A DNA stretch of 37,376 nt from positions 1 to 37,376 of the IMG/VR virus record IMGVR_UViG_3300021409_000085. The stretch is one strand, 5' to 3'. This document shows positions 8,400 through 16,323 of the stretch, piece after piece. Each line of letters opens with the position of its first letter. Position 1 is the stretch's first letter. This DNA is from a virus. The notes under the pieces are model-generated. The model ran no database searches. It worked only from the letters and a program-made list of their open reading frames with translations, and was not told where the DNA came from. The translations under genes were made by a program, and so were the position numbers.

Positions 8400-8999
8400 C
8401 TACGCGCGCCAGTCTTCCAATAGCGTCATGCTCATTGCCTTGACGGTGCCGGGCTCGTAATCCCATCCCGCCTTTGACTCAGTGCGCCGGAACAACGCCT
8501 TGGGCCGGTCCCAGGTGACGACGGCGCCGGCGGACAGTGCGTTGCGCAGCGCTGGCTCGAAGCTGACGGTGACGACGCCGGACGCGTTCGACGTAGCGTC
8601 GGCGGTCAGCATGACAACCTGTTGCGTCACGCCGGCGCCGACGCCCAGGTAATCGCCAGTAAGCAATGTCTTGCTTGCCTGCCCTGTCGCCGTGATCGTC
8701 ATCAAGGTGGCGCCAACCACGGCAGCGCTCGCGGTCATCGTGCCGCGCATGGTTCCTTTCGGCACCGGGCGGCCAAAGTTCCACAGCGAGAGCTGGTTCG
8801 TCCGCCCGCGCAGCTGCATCATCACGGCCTGCCATTGCTCGGGGCGCTTCAGGCTGCTGGTGATCGTGGTCGACCACAGCGGCGAGCCCACCTCGACCGA
8901 CTGCGCGCCGAAGATCGAGGTGAACGACATGTCCAGGCGGTTTTGCTCCCACGTTTGTTTCGCGACGGAGAACCCGGTTGGTAGGTTGATAACTGCCAT
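8400..8999 (-). CDS. Minor tail protein (199 aa), distal tail-like
   Basis: A 199-residue protein between the tape measure and the tail-tip block, the position of distal tail (DUF2460/Dit-like) proteins. The N-terminal part (SVAKQTWEQNRLDMSFTS, then GSPLWSTTITSSLKRPEQWQAV) and the LSLWNFGRPVPKG loop look like a conserved phage minor tail family. The centre is a beta-rich, Thr/Val/Gly-rich insertion (about residues 85-165). The ATG at 8999 overlaps the tape measure stop (TAATG), indicating coupled translation. It has a hairpin terminator downstream. Family naming is tentative; a structural role in the tail is well supported by neighbours. Confidence 0.65.
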   Translation of the reverse strand: MAVINLPTGFSVAKQTWEQNRLDMSFTSIFGAQSVEVGSPLWSTTITSSLKRPEQWQAVMMQLRGRTNQLSLWNFGRPVPKGTMRGTMTASAAVVGATLMTITATGQASKTLLTGDYLGVGAGVTQQVVMLTADATSNASGVVTVSFEPALRNALSAGAVVTWDRPKALFRRTESKAGWDYEPGTVKAMSMTLLEDWRA

Positions 9000-11152
9000 T
9001 AGATCTTTCCTGCTCGAGAGAGCTTGTCGACTAGCTCGGCATTGCCGCGCGCTACCCCGTCAGCGACCATCCTGGTGATCTTCTGCTGATCGGTGGCACT
9101 GTCGATGTTGATGACCGGGTTACTGTTGATGGTGATCCCGCCGCCGGCACCACCGCCGTTTCGGGCCAGGCCGCGAATCACTTCCGCCTGCGCCTTTGGC
9201 AACACCATCTCCTTCTCGTGCAACTGGGTGACCGGGTTGACGCCGCCCGGGATGTCGTAGCCGCCTTCTGCCGAGGCTTCGGCGATCGCCAGGCCTGCCG
9301 TCATCGCCGCACTCGAGTAGCCAAGCGCTTTGATGGTGCCCGCCAGCGCCATACCGGCAACCGGGCCAAGGCCGCCCATCGCAATCGGGGCCATGGCAGC
9401 GGCCGCAGCTGCATTTGTGCTCATGATAATCTGGGCCACCGCCAAGCCTTTGCTGGTCAAGAACGCGGCCTTGCCCAGGGCGGTCTGTTCCAGCCCGGCC
9501 TGTTGCAACATCGCGTACATTTGATCGGCAACGCCGCCGGCTTGCGCCAGGACCTGCATTTCCATCTGCATCTTGCGATCAGCCGCTTCTTGATCCATCG
9601 CCGCCAGCGAAGCCTTGTGCCGTGCGGTTTCCTGCTCCACCAAAACATTCACCTCCATTTCGCTACCGAGCTTGTTTTCGCCGTAGATGCGCAGTTGCTC
9701 AAGCTTCGACTCGAAAACGAGTTGCTCGTGCTCGACGTCGGTCATCAAGTCTTGCCGGATGCGCTCGACTATAGCGGTGTTCTGGCCCATCGCGCGGACA
9801 TGGGCATCGGCGCGCTGTTGATCAGCTTTCTGCAGCGCCTCAGTCGCGTCGATCGTGCCCTGGATCGCCAGCGTTTCATTCAGGGCGGACCGAACCATGC
9901 GATCCGCAGCGCCGTCAGCCGTCCAGCCTTCTCTTTCCTTTTTCGGCTTTTTCGGATCCCTCGGGTCGCCGCCTGTGTACGTGAGCGCAGTTCGTGGCGT
10001 TGCCGACGCCGGCGCCATGCCCGCCAACGCGTCAGCACCGTCAGCCATGCTCTTGTCGAAGCGACCAGATATACGCCCGAGGACAGCTTGCTCCATCCGG
10101 TTCGCAGGCGTAGTCCACAGCTCGCCCAGCTTCCGGTTCGATTCTTCGACCACAGCATTGCGTTTCTCGAGCGCCGCGTGGATCTCGGCGCTCGGATCGC
10201 CCCCTTGGGCCAATTTGAGCGCCGCCCTGATCGGGTTCGCGTTTTCTGCAACGACTCCCATAAATTCGATGTCGGCCGCGACTGCTTTGAAGCTTCCCGA
10301 AACCGCGCCGAACATGCGAGGGATCAGCATGGCGACATCGACCACGCGCGCCAGTCCAACGGCGATGTCGTCTGCCCATGAGTCCACGTTGGTACCGGTG
10401 GTCAGGGTATTGGCTTCCCGGGTCAGGTCGCGCAAGGCGCCGAGGAAGTCGTTCGCCGCCGGCAGTGCCGCGGTGACAATCGAAGTGGTCGTCTCGTCGT
10501 ACTTGACCTTGAGCAGGCCAAGTTGGTCCTGGAATGCCGCGGCCTGGGACGCTGCTTCCGCGCTGTCACCCTGAAACTTGTCGAGACTTTCCGCGACGTC
10601 GTTCATGTAGGGGAGCATGTCCGCAGCCGACTTGCCCATCAGGTCGGTGACCAGGGCAACCTTGTTCGCGCCATCCTCGTAATCCTGCAGCTTGTTCGCC
10701 ACCTGGACGAAGACCTGCGCCGGGTCCTTGCCCTTAAGATCGTCCGTCGAGATGCCGATGGCGGCCAGCGCCTTGGCCGTCTTGTTTCCCTCCTCGTCGG
10801 TCGCCGCGAGATTCTTCGACAGCTTCACCAGCATGCCGTCGACGGCGCCCAGGTCGGTACCGGTAAAGGCTGCGACCTTGCTCAGCTTCGACAGGGTCTC
10901 GACGGACGAACCTGTCTTTTGCGCCATGTCGTCCAGCGCGGCCAGGGAGTCCAGCGAGCGGTTGATCTCGCTGACGATCAGGTCGACGGACAGGGCGACG
11001 CCAAGTGCGCCGAGGGCCTTCTTGCCAAACTCGACAGCGCCGTCGATCTTGTTCATCGCCTGCTCGGTGGCCTGGGATGCGCGCCCCATATCCGACGTGA
11101 AGCGGGCGATATTTGCTTCGAGGTTGACGACCAGTTGCCCGAGGTTTGCCAT
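8999..11152 (-). CDS. Tail tape measure protein
   Basis: A 717-residue tape measure protein that sets tail length and lines the tail lumen. The N-terminus (LVVNLEANIARFTSDMGRAS, then a helix ending NKIDGAVEFGKKALGALG) is the classic start of this family, followed by long helices to about residue 480. A hydrophobic Ala/Met/Gly-rich segment at about residues 560-620 is the usual membrane-active part. The Gly-rich C-terminus (ARNGGGAGGGITINSNPVINID) is also typical. At about 1.5 angstrom per residue the tail would be near 100 nm. It follows the G/GT chaperone genes, as expected, but with a terminator-like hairpin in between (11167-11189). Confidence 0.93.
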   Translation of the reverse strand: MANLGQLVVNLEANIARFTSDMGRASQATEQAMNKIDGAVEFGKKALGALGVALSVDLIVSEINRSLDSLAALDDMAQKTGSSVETLSKLSKVAAFTGTDLGAVDGMLVKLSKNLAATDEEGNKTAKALAAIGISTDDLKGKDPAQVFVQVANKLQDYEDGANKVALVTDLMGKSAADMLPYMNDVAESLDKFQGDSAEAASQAAAFQDQLGLLKVKYDETTTSIVTAALPAANDFLGALRDLTREANTLTTGTNVDSWADDIAVGLARVVDVAMLIPRMFGAVSGSFKAVAADIEFMGVVAENANPIRAALKLAQGGDPSAEIHAALEKRNAVVEESNRKLGELWTTPANRMEQAVLGRISGRFDKSMADGADALAGMAPASATPRTALTYTGGDPRDPKKPKKEREGWTADGAADRMVRSALNETLAIQGTIDATEALQKADQQRADAHVRAMGQNTAIVERIRQDLMTDVEHEQLVFESKLEQLRIYGENKLGSEMEVNVLVEQETARHKASLAAMDQEAADRKMQMEMQVLAQAGGVADQMYAMLQQAGLEQTALGKAAFLTSKGLAVAQIIMSTNAAAAAAMAPIAMGGLGPVAGMALAGTIKALGYSSAAMTAGLAIAEASAEGGYDIPGGVNPVTQLHEKEMVLPKAQAEVIRGLARNGGGAGGGITINSNPVINIDSATDQQKITRMVADGVARGNAELVDKLSRAGKI

Positions 11153-11166
11153 GCGCTATCCCAATG

Positions 11167-11189
11167 AAAAACCCGCCACCGGGGCGGGT
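11167..11189 (-). terminator. Intrinsic terminator-like hairpin between GT chaperone and tape measure
   Basis: Minus strand: stem ACCCGCC, loop CCGGT, stem GGCGGGT, followed by five T, with the tape measure ATG only 14 bases further on. It is placed to reduce tape measure transcription relative to the upstream tail genes. Confidence 0.75.
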
Positions 11190-11200
11190 CGTTTGCTGCG

Positions 11201-11892
11201 TTACTTCGGTGGTAGCCCGAACAATTTGGCGCGGATCAGGTTCGACTGCGCCACCGGGTCATCGATGTATTCCGGCTCCGGATCTTCCTGCACAGTGCTG
11301 CCGTACATGAAGTCCTCGGCCTTATACGGGTCGGTGTCCTTGCCGCGCTGCGTGTTCGCCTGCAGGGCCATCATGGAGCCGTGTCGACGGTCGGCAACTT
11401 CGCCCCCAAATGGCTCCAGCTGGTACAGCGCCATCCATTCGGTGAACTCGGCCGCATCGATCTCGGCCTGGGCTTGCCTTACGGATTTGCCGAGGGCGAG
11501 TGCGAGTCGGAACCAGAATCGTCGCTCTGGTCGCTCTCGGAGTTTTTTGCGGCCTCGTCCACAGCGTGCACGCCAAGGCCGTTGATGCGCATGGCGGCGG
11601 CAGCCATGACCTCGATCGCCGGGACGCTCTTGCCGCGGACGAGCTCGATGTCGTCCATCGTGAACATCGGTTCGCCAGATTCCTCGATGCAGGTTTGCAC
11701 CAACAGGGCGGCATGGATCGCAGTCGTCGGGCGCGGGCCTTCACCGAACGAGCGCATGTATTCCTGGAACTCATCACGCGCGGCGCCGGTCATGACGCGG
11801 ATGCGCATCGAGCCGCCCAGCTGCGGCACCGGTACGTCTTCATGTGCCAGGTCGTTGGCTGCGAGGAATGCTGCTTTGTTCAGAAGTTTCAT
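11201..11892 (-). CDS. Tail assembly chaperone GT fusion by programmed -1 frameshift
   Basis: Extended product (230 aa) made when ribosomes slip back one base at the heptamer A AAA AAC (11548-11542) within the G frame (GCA AAA AAC, residues AKN). After the slip, reading continues from 11542 without a stop through EFTEWMALYQLEPFGGEVADRR to TAA at 11201. I checked the -1 frame codon by codon from 11542 to the ATG at 11434. This is the arrangement of lambda G/GT: two overlapping frames between tail tube and tape measure genes, the second in the -1 frame. The T part is likely to bind the tail tube protein while the G part binds the tape measure. An independent start at 11434 is possible but lacks a clear ribosome-binding site. 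Confidence 0.85.
11479..11892 (-). CDS. Tail assembly chaperone G
   Basis: The unshifted product, 137 residues, from the ATG at 11892 (MKLLNKAAFLAAND). It is a mostly helical protein with a conserved-looking core (MRIRVMTGAARDEFQEYMRS, then a long helix AIHAALLVQTCIEE). Its acidic, Ser-rich tail (NSESDQSDDSGSDSHSPSANP) is encoded beyond the slippery site, so the tail is lost in the GT form. G-type chaperones coat the tape measure protein before tail tube polymerisation and are absent from the mature virion. The gene begins 2 bases after the tail tube stop, consistent with coupled translation. Assignment rests on position, size and the frameshift. Confidence 0.85.
   Translation of the reverse strand: MKLLNKAAFLAANDLAHEDVPVPQLGGSMRIRVMTGAARDEFQEYMRSFGEGPRPTTAIHAALLVQTCIEESGEPMFTMDDIELVRGKSVPAIEVMAAAAMRINGLGVHAVDEAAKNSESDQSDDSGSDSHSPSANP
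11542..11548 (-). promoter_or_regulatory. Programmed -1 ribosomal frameshift site A AAA AAC
   Basis: The minus-strand heptamer is in exact register with the G reading frame (frame-zero codons GCA, AAA, AAC). Both tRNAs can re-pair on AAA AAA in the -1 frame. The downstream frame is open to 11201. Confidence 0.88.
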
Positions 11893-11894
11893 AA

Positions 11895-12530
11895 TTAGCT
11901 CCAGGTGACGGGGCCAGAAATCTTGGTGTCGACCTTGCCCTTGAGGACAGCGTTGACGCCACCGCTCGCCGGCATGGTCTTCACCAGGGCTTGCCACGTT
12001 GCGACACTCGTATCCGGCAGGGTCAGGCGGAAGCCGGTGATCGCGCCGCTGGCCAGCACCGCGCGCATGGCGGTCTGGCCGGCGTCGGCTTTCAAGCGCT
12101 TGATCTCGAAGCCGAACTTGCCCTCGTCGCGGATACCGGATACGAATTCTTTCGCGTCCGAATCGAGATCGGTCGTGTCCAGCTCGTCGGCCGAGCCGTC
12201 GAAGCCGTCGAACGACAGCACGCCGTTGATCTTGGTGTAGGTCTGCGGCGTCGCGGTACCGCCCGAGGTATAGGCCAGGCCGGTCGAGTCGAGGTCATCG
12301 ACTGCGAATGTGTTGGCGGTGACGTTCGAGATGACACGGCTCGTGCCGTTAATCGATGCGGCTACCGTACCCACGATCGCAGCGAATGCGGCGACCGTGC
12401 CATTCGTGAAGCCGTGGCCTGCGCAGGTGAAGATGGTAGGGTTACCAGGCGCCATGGCCGTGATGTTTTTCGCGCCGCCGGTGCCGGTGGCGATTTCGAG
12501 CTTGCTTTTTTGTGCGGAAATTCCGGACAT
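11895..12530 (-). CDS. Major tail tube protein
   Basis: A 211-residue tail tube protein, the lambda V-like subunit that polymerises into the tail. The beta-rich sequence has an N-terminal region with SAQKSKLEIATGTGG and NITAMAPGNPTIFTCAGHGF, followed by a middle stretch (DGFDGSADELDTTDLDSDAKEF) that looks like the typical loop of HK97/lambda tail tube proteins. The C-terminal part (SVATWQALVKTMPASGGV and KGKVDTKISGPVTW) is also beta-rich. The ATG at 12530 has an AAAGGAAT site. It lies between the tail terminator gene and the G/GT chaperone, exactly where the tube gene belongs, and is preceded by a terminator-like hairpin at 12550-12572. Confidence 0.88.
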   Translation of the reverse strand: MSGISAQKSKLEIATGTGGAKNITAMAPGNPTIFTCAGHGFTNGTVAAFAAIVGTVAASINGTSRVISNVTANTFAVDDLDSTGLAYTSGGTATPQTYTKINGVLSFDGFDGSADELDTTDLDSDAKEFVSGIRDEGKFGFEIKRLKADAGQTAMRAVLASGAITGFRLTLPDTSVATWQALVKTMPASGGVNAVLKGKVDTKISGPVTWS

Positions 12531-12549
12531 GTGAGATTCCTTTGGACGT

Positions 12550-12572
12550 AAAAAAAGCCGCACAGGGCGGCT
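12550..12572 (-). terminator. Intrinsic terminator-like hairpin before the tail tube gene
   Basis: Minus strand: stem AGCCGC, loop CCTGT, stem GCGGCT, then a run of seven T. It is placed 20 bases before the tail tube ATG and just after the tail terminator gene. Confidence 0.82.
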
Positions 12573-12593
12573 ACAGGCTGGGAAGTGATGCGG

Positions 12594-12941
12594 TTATTCG
12601 TGGATCGTGGCGATGTCCAGCGTGGTGCGGTGCAGCTTTACTTCGGCCTCATAGGCGTCGAACTCCAGGTTGATGACGTTCGAAACGTGCCAGGTCTTCA
12701 GCGCGTTCTTGATGGCTTTCGCCCTGGCGTCGACGTCGACGTCGCTACCGTAGATGTCGATCTGGATCCGGGTCGCGGTCTCGTTATCGTCGCCGCCGTT
12801 CTCGTCCAGCGTTACGCCCTCGATGGCGGCGACGCGGAAGAACTTCGCGTACGGAGCGATCGCCGAATCTGGCACCACGTTCCGGTATGCCTGGCCGGCC
12901 ATGACCGGGTCGACCAGGGCGAAGAAGTCGGTCAGGATCAT
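12594..12941 (-). CDS. Tail terminator / completion protein, DUF3168-like
   Basis: A 115-residue protein in the tail terminator (lambda U-like) position between the HK97 gp10-like gene and the tail tube gene. Its sequence (FFALVDPVMAGQAYRNVVPDS, then TRIQIDIYGSDVDVDARAKAIKNAL) has the alternation of a short helix, strands with RIQIDIYG, and an amphipathic helix that characterises DUF3168/gpU-type proteins. These cap the tail tube and join it to the head. The ATG at 12941 overlaps the upstream TGA (ATGA). Function is inferred from family resemblance and gene order. Confidence 0.75.
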   Translation of the reverse strand: MILTDFFALVDPVMAGQAYRNVVPDSAIAPYAKFFRVAAIEGVTLDENGGDDNETATRIQIDIYGSDVDVDARAKAIKNALKTWHVSNVINLEFDAYEAEVKLHRTTLDIATIHE

Positions 12942-13390
12942 TGGCCCCTCGCCAGGTCAGCTGCTTCTTTCTGGATGCGTTTGTCGAGCTCGGCGCCGAT
13001 CGCGTCGACGGCGCTTTCCTTCTCGGCCTCGAACGCCGGTCGCATGAAGGGCCGCGCCGCCATCTTCGCCGTGCCGAATTCGAGGAATTTCCAGTAGAAA
13101 CTGTCCTTGTCGACGTTGCGCGCCTTGCCGGCCAGGCGCGACCGCTTACCGCTGCGCGTGTAGACCGAATAGCTGGCCACGTTGTCGCCCGAGGTTTTCT
13201 CGCGCTTGATCTGGATGTCCTTGCGCATCTCACCGGTGTCGACCGGTGCAAGTTCGCGCGCTTTCTTCCGGATGACGGCGGCGCCCTTGGAGGTTGACCC
13301 GCGCAGGTGCTTGCGGCCGACGCGCGGCCCGAGCTCCTTCAGCGCCTTCGCGAGTTCCTTGAAGCCTGTCAGGTTGTTCGAATCAGCCAC
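12938..13390 (-). CDS. HK97 gp10-like tail completion protein (GTG start)
   Basis: A 150-residue protein of the HK97 gp10 family, needed for head-tail joining. Diagnostic stretches are the N-terminal KELAKALKELGPRVGRKHLRG, the basic AAVIRKKARELAPVDTGEMRKDIQI, and FYWKFLEFGTAKMAARPFMRPAF. The family motif of aromatic residues followed by E-x-G-T and A-R-P-F is present. The start is GTG at 13390, supported by a textbook AAAGGAG site six bases upstream and by an 8-base overlap with the preceding gene. Its end overlaps the next ATG. Confidence 0.88.
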   Translation of the reverse strand: MADSNNLTGFKELAKALKELGPRVGRKHLRGSTSKGAAVIRKKARELAPVDTGEMRKDIQIKREKTSGDNVASYSVYTRSGKRSRLAGKARNVDKDSFYWKFLEFGTAKMAARPFMRPAFEAEKESAVDAIGAELDKRIQKEAADLARGQ

Positions 13391-13721
13391 GGTTGGCTCC
13401 TTTCGCGGACATGAGCAGCAGCGCCTGGCCCTTCTGGTCCAGCACCGCCTTGATGTCGTAGACGTCAGCGCCGTGCAGCGCGCGCATCGCCGCGACGATA
13501 CCTGGCCGATGCCGGATCTCGATCTCGGTTTGCACTTCGTTCTGCGTGCCGCCGGCGGCCACGAACTGGCGACCGGTCAGATCGCGCATTCCGGCCCAGA
13601 TCGTGCCGTCGCCGGTTTTGATCACGTTTTCCCAGGCCTCGGTCGGCGCGCCAGTCGGCGTCTTCCCCTTGACCAGATGCTGCAGCGTGATTCGTTTATT
13701 GAGTCGGTGCGCGATCGTCAT
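13383..13721 (-). CDS. Head-tail adaptor (head closure) protein
   Basis: A 112-residue head closure protein of the SPP1 gp16/Phage_H_T_join type. Recognisable parts are the start MTIAHRLNKRITLQHLV (these small proteins begin with a short strand of LxxRITLQ type), the central EAWENVIKTGDGTIWAGMRDLTGRQFVAA, and a beta-strand IEIRHRPGIVAAMRALHGADVYDI. It plugs the connector and provides the tail-docking surface. The ATG at 13721 makes an ATGA overlap with the upstream connector gene. A longer start 15 bases upstream is less likely. Confidence 0.85.
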   Translation of the reverse strand: MTIAHRLNKRITLQHLVKGKTPTGAPTEAWENVIKTGDGTIWAGMRDLTGRQFVAAGGTQNEVQTEIEIRHRPGIVAAMRALHGADVYDIKAVLDQKGQALLLMSAKGANRG

Positions 13722-14284
13722 AGGGCGGGTACCCACAGGCCGTCGAGCAGCCGGCTCACGAACACCGACGCCTGGGTTTCCTTGAACTCGCGCGCGGCCG
13801 GGTCGAACAGCTCGGACAGGCGCGCCAGGACGTATAGCCTGACCTCGTCCGGCACCGTGGCAGCCGTCGGGCCGTAGCCGGCCGTGTAATCGACCGATAC
13901 CGCGTTTACGTGCGCCTCCGTCGCCGGCCAGGACGTGCCGCGCGCCGGAACGACGTAGCCCGGTATCGTCACCCGGTCGACATAGTAGTCGGCGGGGTTG
14001 AGCGTGCGCGAGACGCCGTCGGGATCCAGGTAGCGGACCGCCTCGACGCTGAACGTCGGCGCGCTCAGCTTGATAGCGTCGGGGAACGCGTCCAGTGTCA
14101 CGCGCATGCCGCGGTTGACAAACGCGCGATGGGTCTGGGCCTCTGCCTCTGCTGTGATACCAGCGACCCAGATTCCGATCATGACGTCGAGCGAGGTGTC
14201 GTCCTCTTCAATGCGCAAGGCCTGCTTCGCCTCAGCCATCGTCAAGGCCAGCGCCGTCGGCGCCGATGTTTTTTCTTTGCTCAT
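13718..14284 (-). CDS. Head-tail connector, gp6-like
   Basis: A 188-residue connector protein of the HK97 gp6 (phage_gp6-like) family, which forms the ring under the portal. The N-terminus (LTMAEAKQALRIEEDDTSLDVMIGIWVAGITAEAEAQ) is the classic helical start with the LxxAKxxLRI motif, followed by a beta-rich middle. The C-terminus is a helix rich in RLYVLARLSELFDPAAREF. ATG at 14284 overlaps the upstream TGA. It is followed by the head closure and gp10-like genes in the usual order. What is unusual is that six other genes separate it from the capsid gene. Confidence 0.87.
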   Translation of the reverse strand: MSKEKTSAPTALALTMAEAKQALRIEEDDTSLDVMIGIWVAGITAEAEAQTHRAFVNRGMRVTLDAFPDAIKLSAPTFSVEAVRYLDPDGVSRTLNPADYYVDRVTIPGYVVPARGTSWPATEAHVNAVSVDYTAGYGPTAATVPDEVRLYVLARLSELFDPAAREFKETQASVFVSRLLDGLWVPAL

Positions 14285-15873
14285 CGATAGTTTTTCTCGG
14301 TTACGGGTGGCCGGGTATCACCGACCTGAGCCGGGCGCACCTGGTATTCGTTCCGTTGCGGGGTGTAGCCGGATCCGGACGGTGCTCGAGCGTAAATGAC
14401 GCCGGCGCCGAAATTGCCGCTGGCCGACATCCGTGCGGCCGCGGTGCCGGCCAGCCGCACCCAAGTCATGATCGCCCCGGCGTTGACAGCGCGCCCGGCT
14501 ACCAGGCCAGACAGGTTGATTGTGGTCATCAGCGTGCCCGTCGCTGAAGCGATGGTACCCGCGGCACCGGCCAGCATAGCGGCAGCACCGGCGAGCACGC
14601 CGACGGCGGAAGCCCGCGCGACGCCAGCACCGGACAGCACGACCGCAGTTGACAGCGCGCCAGCGGCGGACATACGGACGGCGCTATCGCCAGCGAACAG
14701 CGCACCAGGCGCATCGAGCGAACCGGAGGCCCCAGCGCGCGCGGCACTTGCTCCGGCCAGCACAATCGACGTCGATATGTTGCCGACGGCAGTCGCTGTG
14801 ACAAGTGCGTTTCCCGTCAGCGCGGCGCCGGCCCCGGCAAGACTGCCGGAGGCGGCCGCCTGTGCCGCGCCGGTGCCCGCCATACGAACCGATGTAGCCA
14901 GGTTTCCGGCGCCACCCACCTGGACCGAGGTTGCGCCAATGAAGCTGACAGCGGTCGACAGCGCGCCAGAGGACGACACCTGTACCGCGCTACTACTCGC
15001 CAGGCGCACAGCGGTCGACAACGTGCCGGCGGCCGCGGCCTGCGACAGCACCGTGCCTGTCATCGCGGTATCGGCGATCGGCGCGGCTGCGCTGCGCGCC
15101 ATCATCAGCGCACTGGTGCGCGGCGACCTTATTAAAATAGTCGGGTTTTCCGTCGCTATGCGGTACTCGAGCGGCGAAAGCTCGCGGTTCCACACCAGGA
15201 TCGGGCCACCCTGTGCAACGGCGCCCTCGCCGGCCAGCAGGCTGCGATTAAAAAGGAATGGGTATTGCTTGTTAGACCAGTCGGGGGAACCGGCCGCGAT
15301 CGTCGCATCAGGTCCGTATTGGCTCGCGCCAAGGTAGAAGCGCACGGCCGTTCCGCCGCGCGTATAGCCCTGCGCGCGCGAGCCGACATTGTTAGTGAAA
15401 AGTCCGCTTGACGATGTGGACGACGCTCGGCTGGCAGAACCGGTCGCAAAACTGTACGAGCCCTGCGTGGTGTCGGACTGGACCGCCATGCCCCAGGCAT
15501 AGTAGGGCGCCGCCCACGCCCCCGAACGGTACGGGACGCCAAAAACGTTTCCGAAGGACTGCGAACTGGTGCGCCGCATCTGCACAATCAGCGTGTCGGC
15601 CGTTGTGATCGAGTACAGCGGGTGCGACGGTGCGATCGGCCAGTACCAGCCGTCCGTTGCAGCGTTTGATGTTGCGAACGCCGGCCCTTTTTCGTTGACG
15701 GCGACGTTTGCCCCGGCGCCGAACTTCACCGGCATCACGCCGCTGATCAACTCGGGGCCGCCCGGGAAGGCGGCAAACACCAGACCTTCCGCGAGAGGGT
15801 TCTCCCAATCGATCTGAAGCCCGAACCCCTGCGAAATCAGGCTCGCAAGCAACCCCTGCGACATGGCCCCCAT
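14281..15873 (-). CDS. Lectin-like repeat protein, candidate head fibre/decoration
   Basis: A 530-residue protein. Residues 1-260 look like a concanavalin-A/LamG-type lectin domain: ENPLAEGLVFAAFPGG, YSITTADTLIVQMRR and PILVWNRELSPLEYR is the pattern of phage and bacterial LamG domains. Residues about 265-480 consist of about 10 imperfect repeats of 20-21 residues with consensus A-x-A-x-G-x-L-x-T-x-V-x-L-x-G (for example SASGNFGAG, SAAGALSTAVVLSGAG), very rich in Ala, Gly, Ser and Thr. This is probably an extended beta-solenoid or fibre. The C-terminus is Pro/Arg-rich. It lies between head genes and the connector, with start at 15873 and ATGA overlap at its end. It may be a capsid-surface glycan-binding fibre. 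Function is inferred. Confidence 0.7.
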   Translation of the reverse strand: MGAMSQGLLASLISQGFGLQIDWENPLAEGLVFAAFPGGPELISGVMPVKFGAGANVAVNEKGPAFATSNAATDGWYWPIAPSHPLYSITTADTLIVQMRRTSSQSFGNVFGVPYRSGAWAAPYYAWGMAVQSDTTQGSYSFATGSASRASSTSSSGLFTNNVGSRAQGYTRGGTAVRFYLGASQYGPDATIAAGSPDWSNKQYPFLFNRSLLAGEGAVAQGGPILVWNRELSPLEYRIATENPTILIRSPRTSALMMARSAAAPIADTAMTGTVLSQAAAAGTLSTAVRLASSSAVQVSSSGALSTAVSFIGATSVQVGGAGNLATSVRMAGTGAAQAAASGSLAGAGAALTGNALVTATAVGNISTSIVLAGASAARAGASGSLDAPGALFAGDSAVRMSAAGALSTAVVLSGAGVARASAVGVLAGAAAMLAGAAGTIASATGTLMTTINLSGLVAGRAVNAGAIMTWVRLAGTAAARMSASGNFGAGVIYARAPSGSGYTPQRNEYQVRPAQVGDTRPPVTEKNYR

Positions 15874-15876
15874 GAT

Positions 15877-16323
15877 TTACGGTGCCAATTTGCTGGTACG
15901 GGGGGTGACCTTCAACGTCCAGCCGGCAGCGAGCTGTTGCCCGGTACCGTTGTTATGAACGTAATAATCCGCCTTGCGCGGCAGGCCATACGCTTCGAGC
16001 AACCACACCTGCTCGGTCGTCGTGTTGTTGACCGTAAAAACGCCAATGTAGCGCGTCGGCCGCGCGGCCTCGGGCACATCAGTATCCTTGGTGCCGTCGA
16101 TGTCGAGTGGGCGCGCGTACAGGGCCAGCACGGCGTTCTCCGTCGGCGCCACCCCGAACGAACCGACCAGCGCGAAATCGGCGTCGGGGAAACCGCCACC
16201 GTCCGCCTCGATAGCATACGTTGCGTCATCGGCCTGGGCCAGGGTGTTGTTCGGGATGGCCGCACCATTCGACTCGAGGCTTTTTATGGTGGAGCCCCAC
16301 ACGGTGATGCACTCGTTGCTCAT
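15877..16323 (-). CDS. Virion structural protein candidate (148 aa)
   Basis: A 148-residue protein with mainly beta-type sequence (DFALVGSFGVAPTENAVLALYARPLDIDG, RYIGVFTVNNTTTEQVWLLEAYGLPRKADYYVHNNGTGQQL). It has the look of a small beta-sandwich virion protein. There are no catalytic motifs, Cys pairs or membrane segments. ATG at 16323 overlaps the upstream TGA, and only 3 bases separate its stop from the lectin-like gene, so the two are probably made together. It could be the capsid-anchoring or trimerising partner of that protein. I recognise it only as a conserved phage hypothetical. Confidence 0.6.
   Translation of the reverse strand: MSNECITVWGSTIKSLESNGAAIPNNTLAQADDATYAIEADGGGFPDADFALVGSFGVAPTENAVLALYARPLDIDGTKDTDVPEAARPTRYIGVFTVNNTTTEQVWLLEAYGLPRKADYYVHNNGTGQQLAAGWTLKVTPRTSKLAP

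Noticed and set aside
9218-10574. Long plus-strand open frames opposite the tape measure gene
   Set aside because: Shadows created by the GC-rich coding of the tape measure gene. No ribosome-binding site and no conserved features.
11201-11434. A separately initiated 77-residue T protein
   Set aside because: The ATG at 11434 lacks a ribosome-binding site, and the -1 slippery site explains the frame as a G-T fusion.
14440-15070. Possible CRISPR-like short repeats
   Set aside because: The periodicity comes from degenerate 20-residue protein repeats within one gene. There are no identical repeats with unique spacers.
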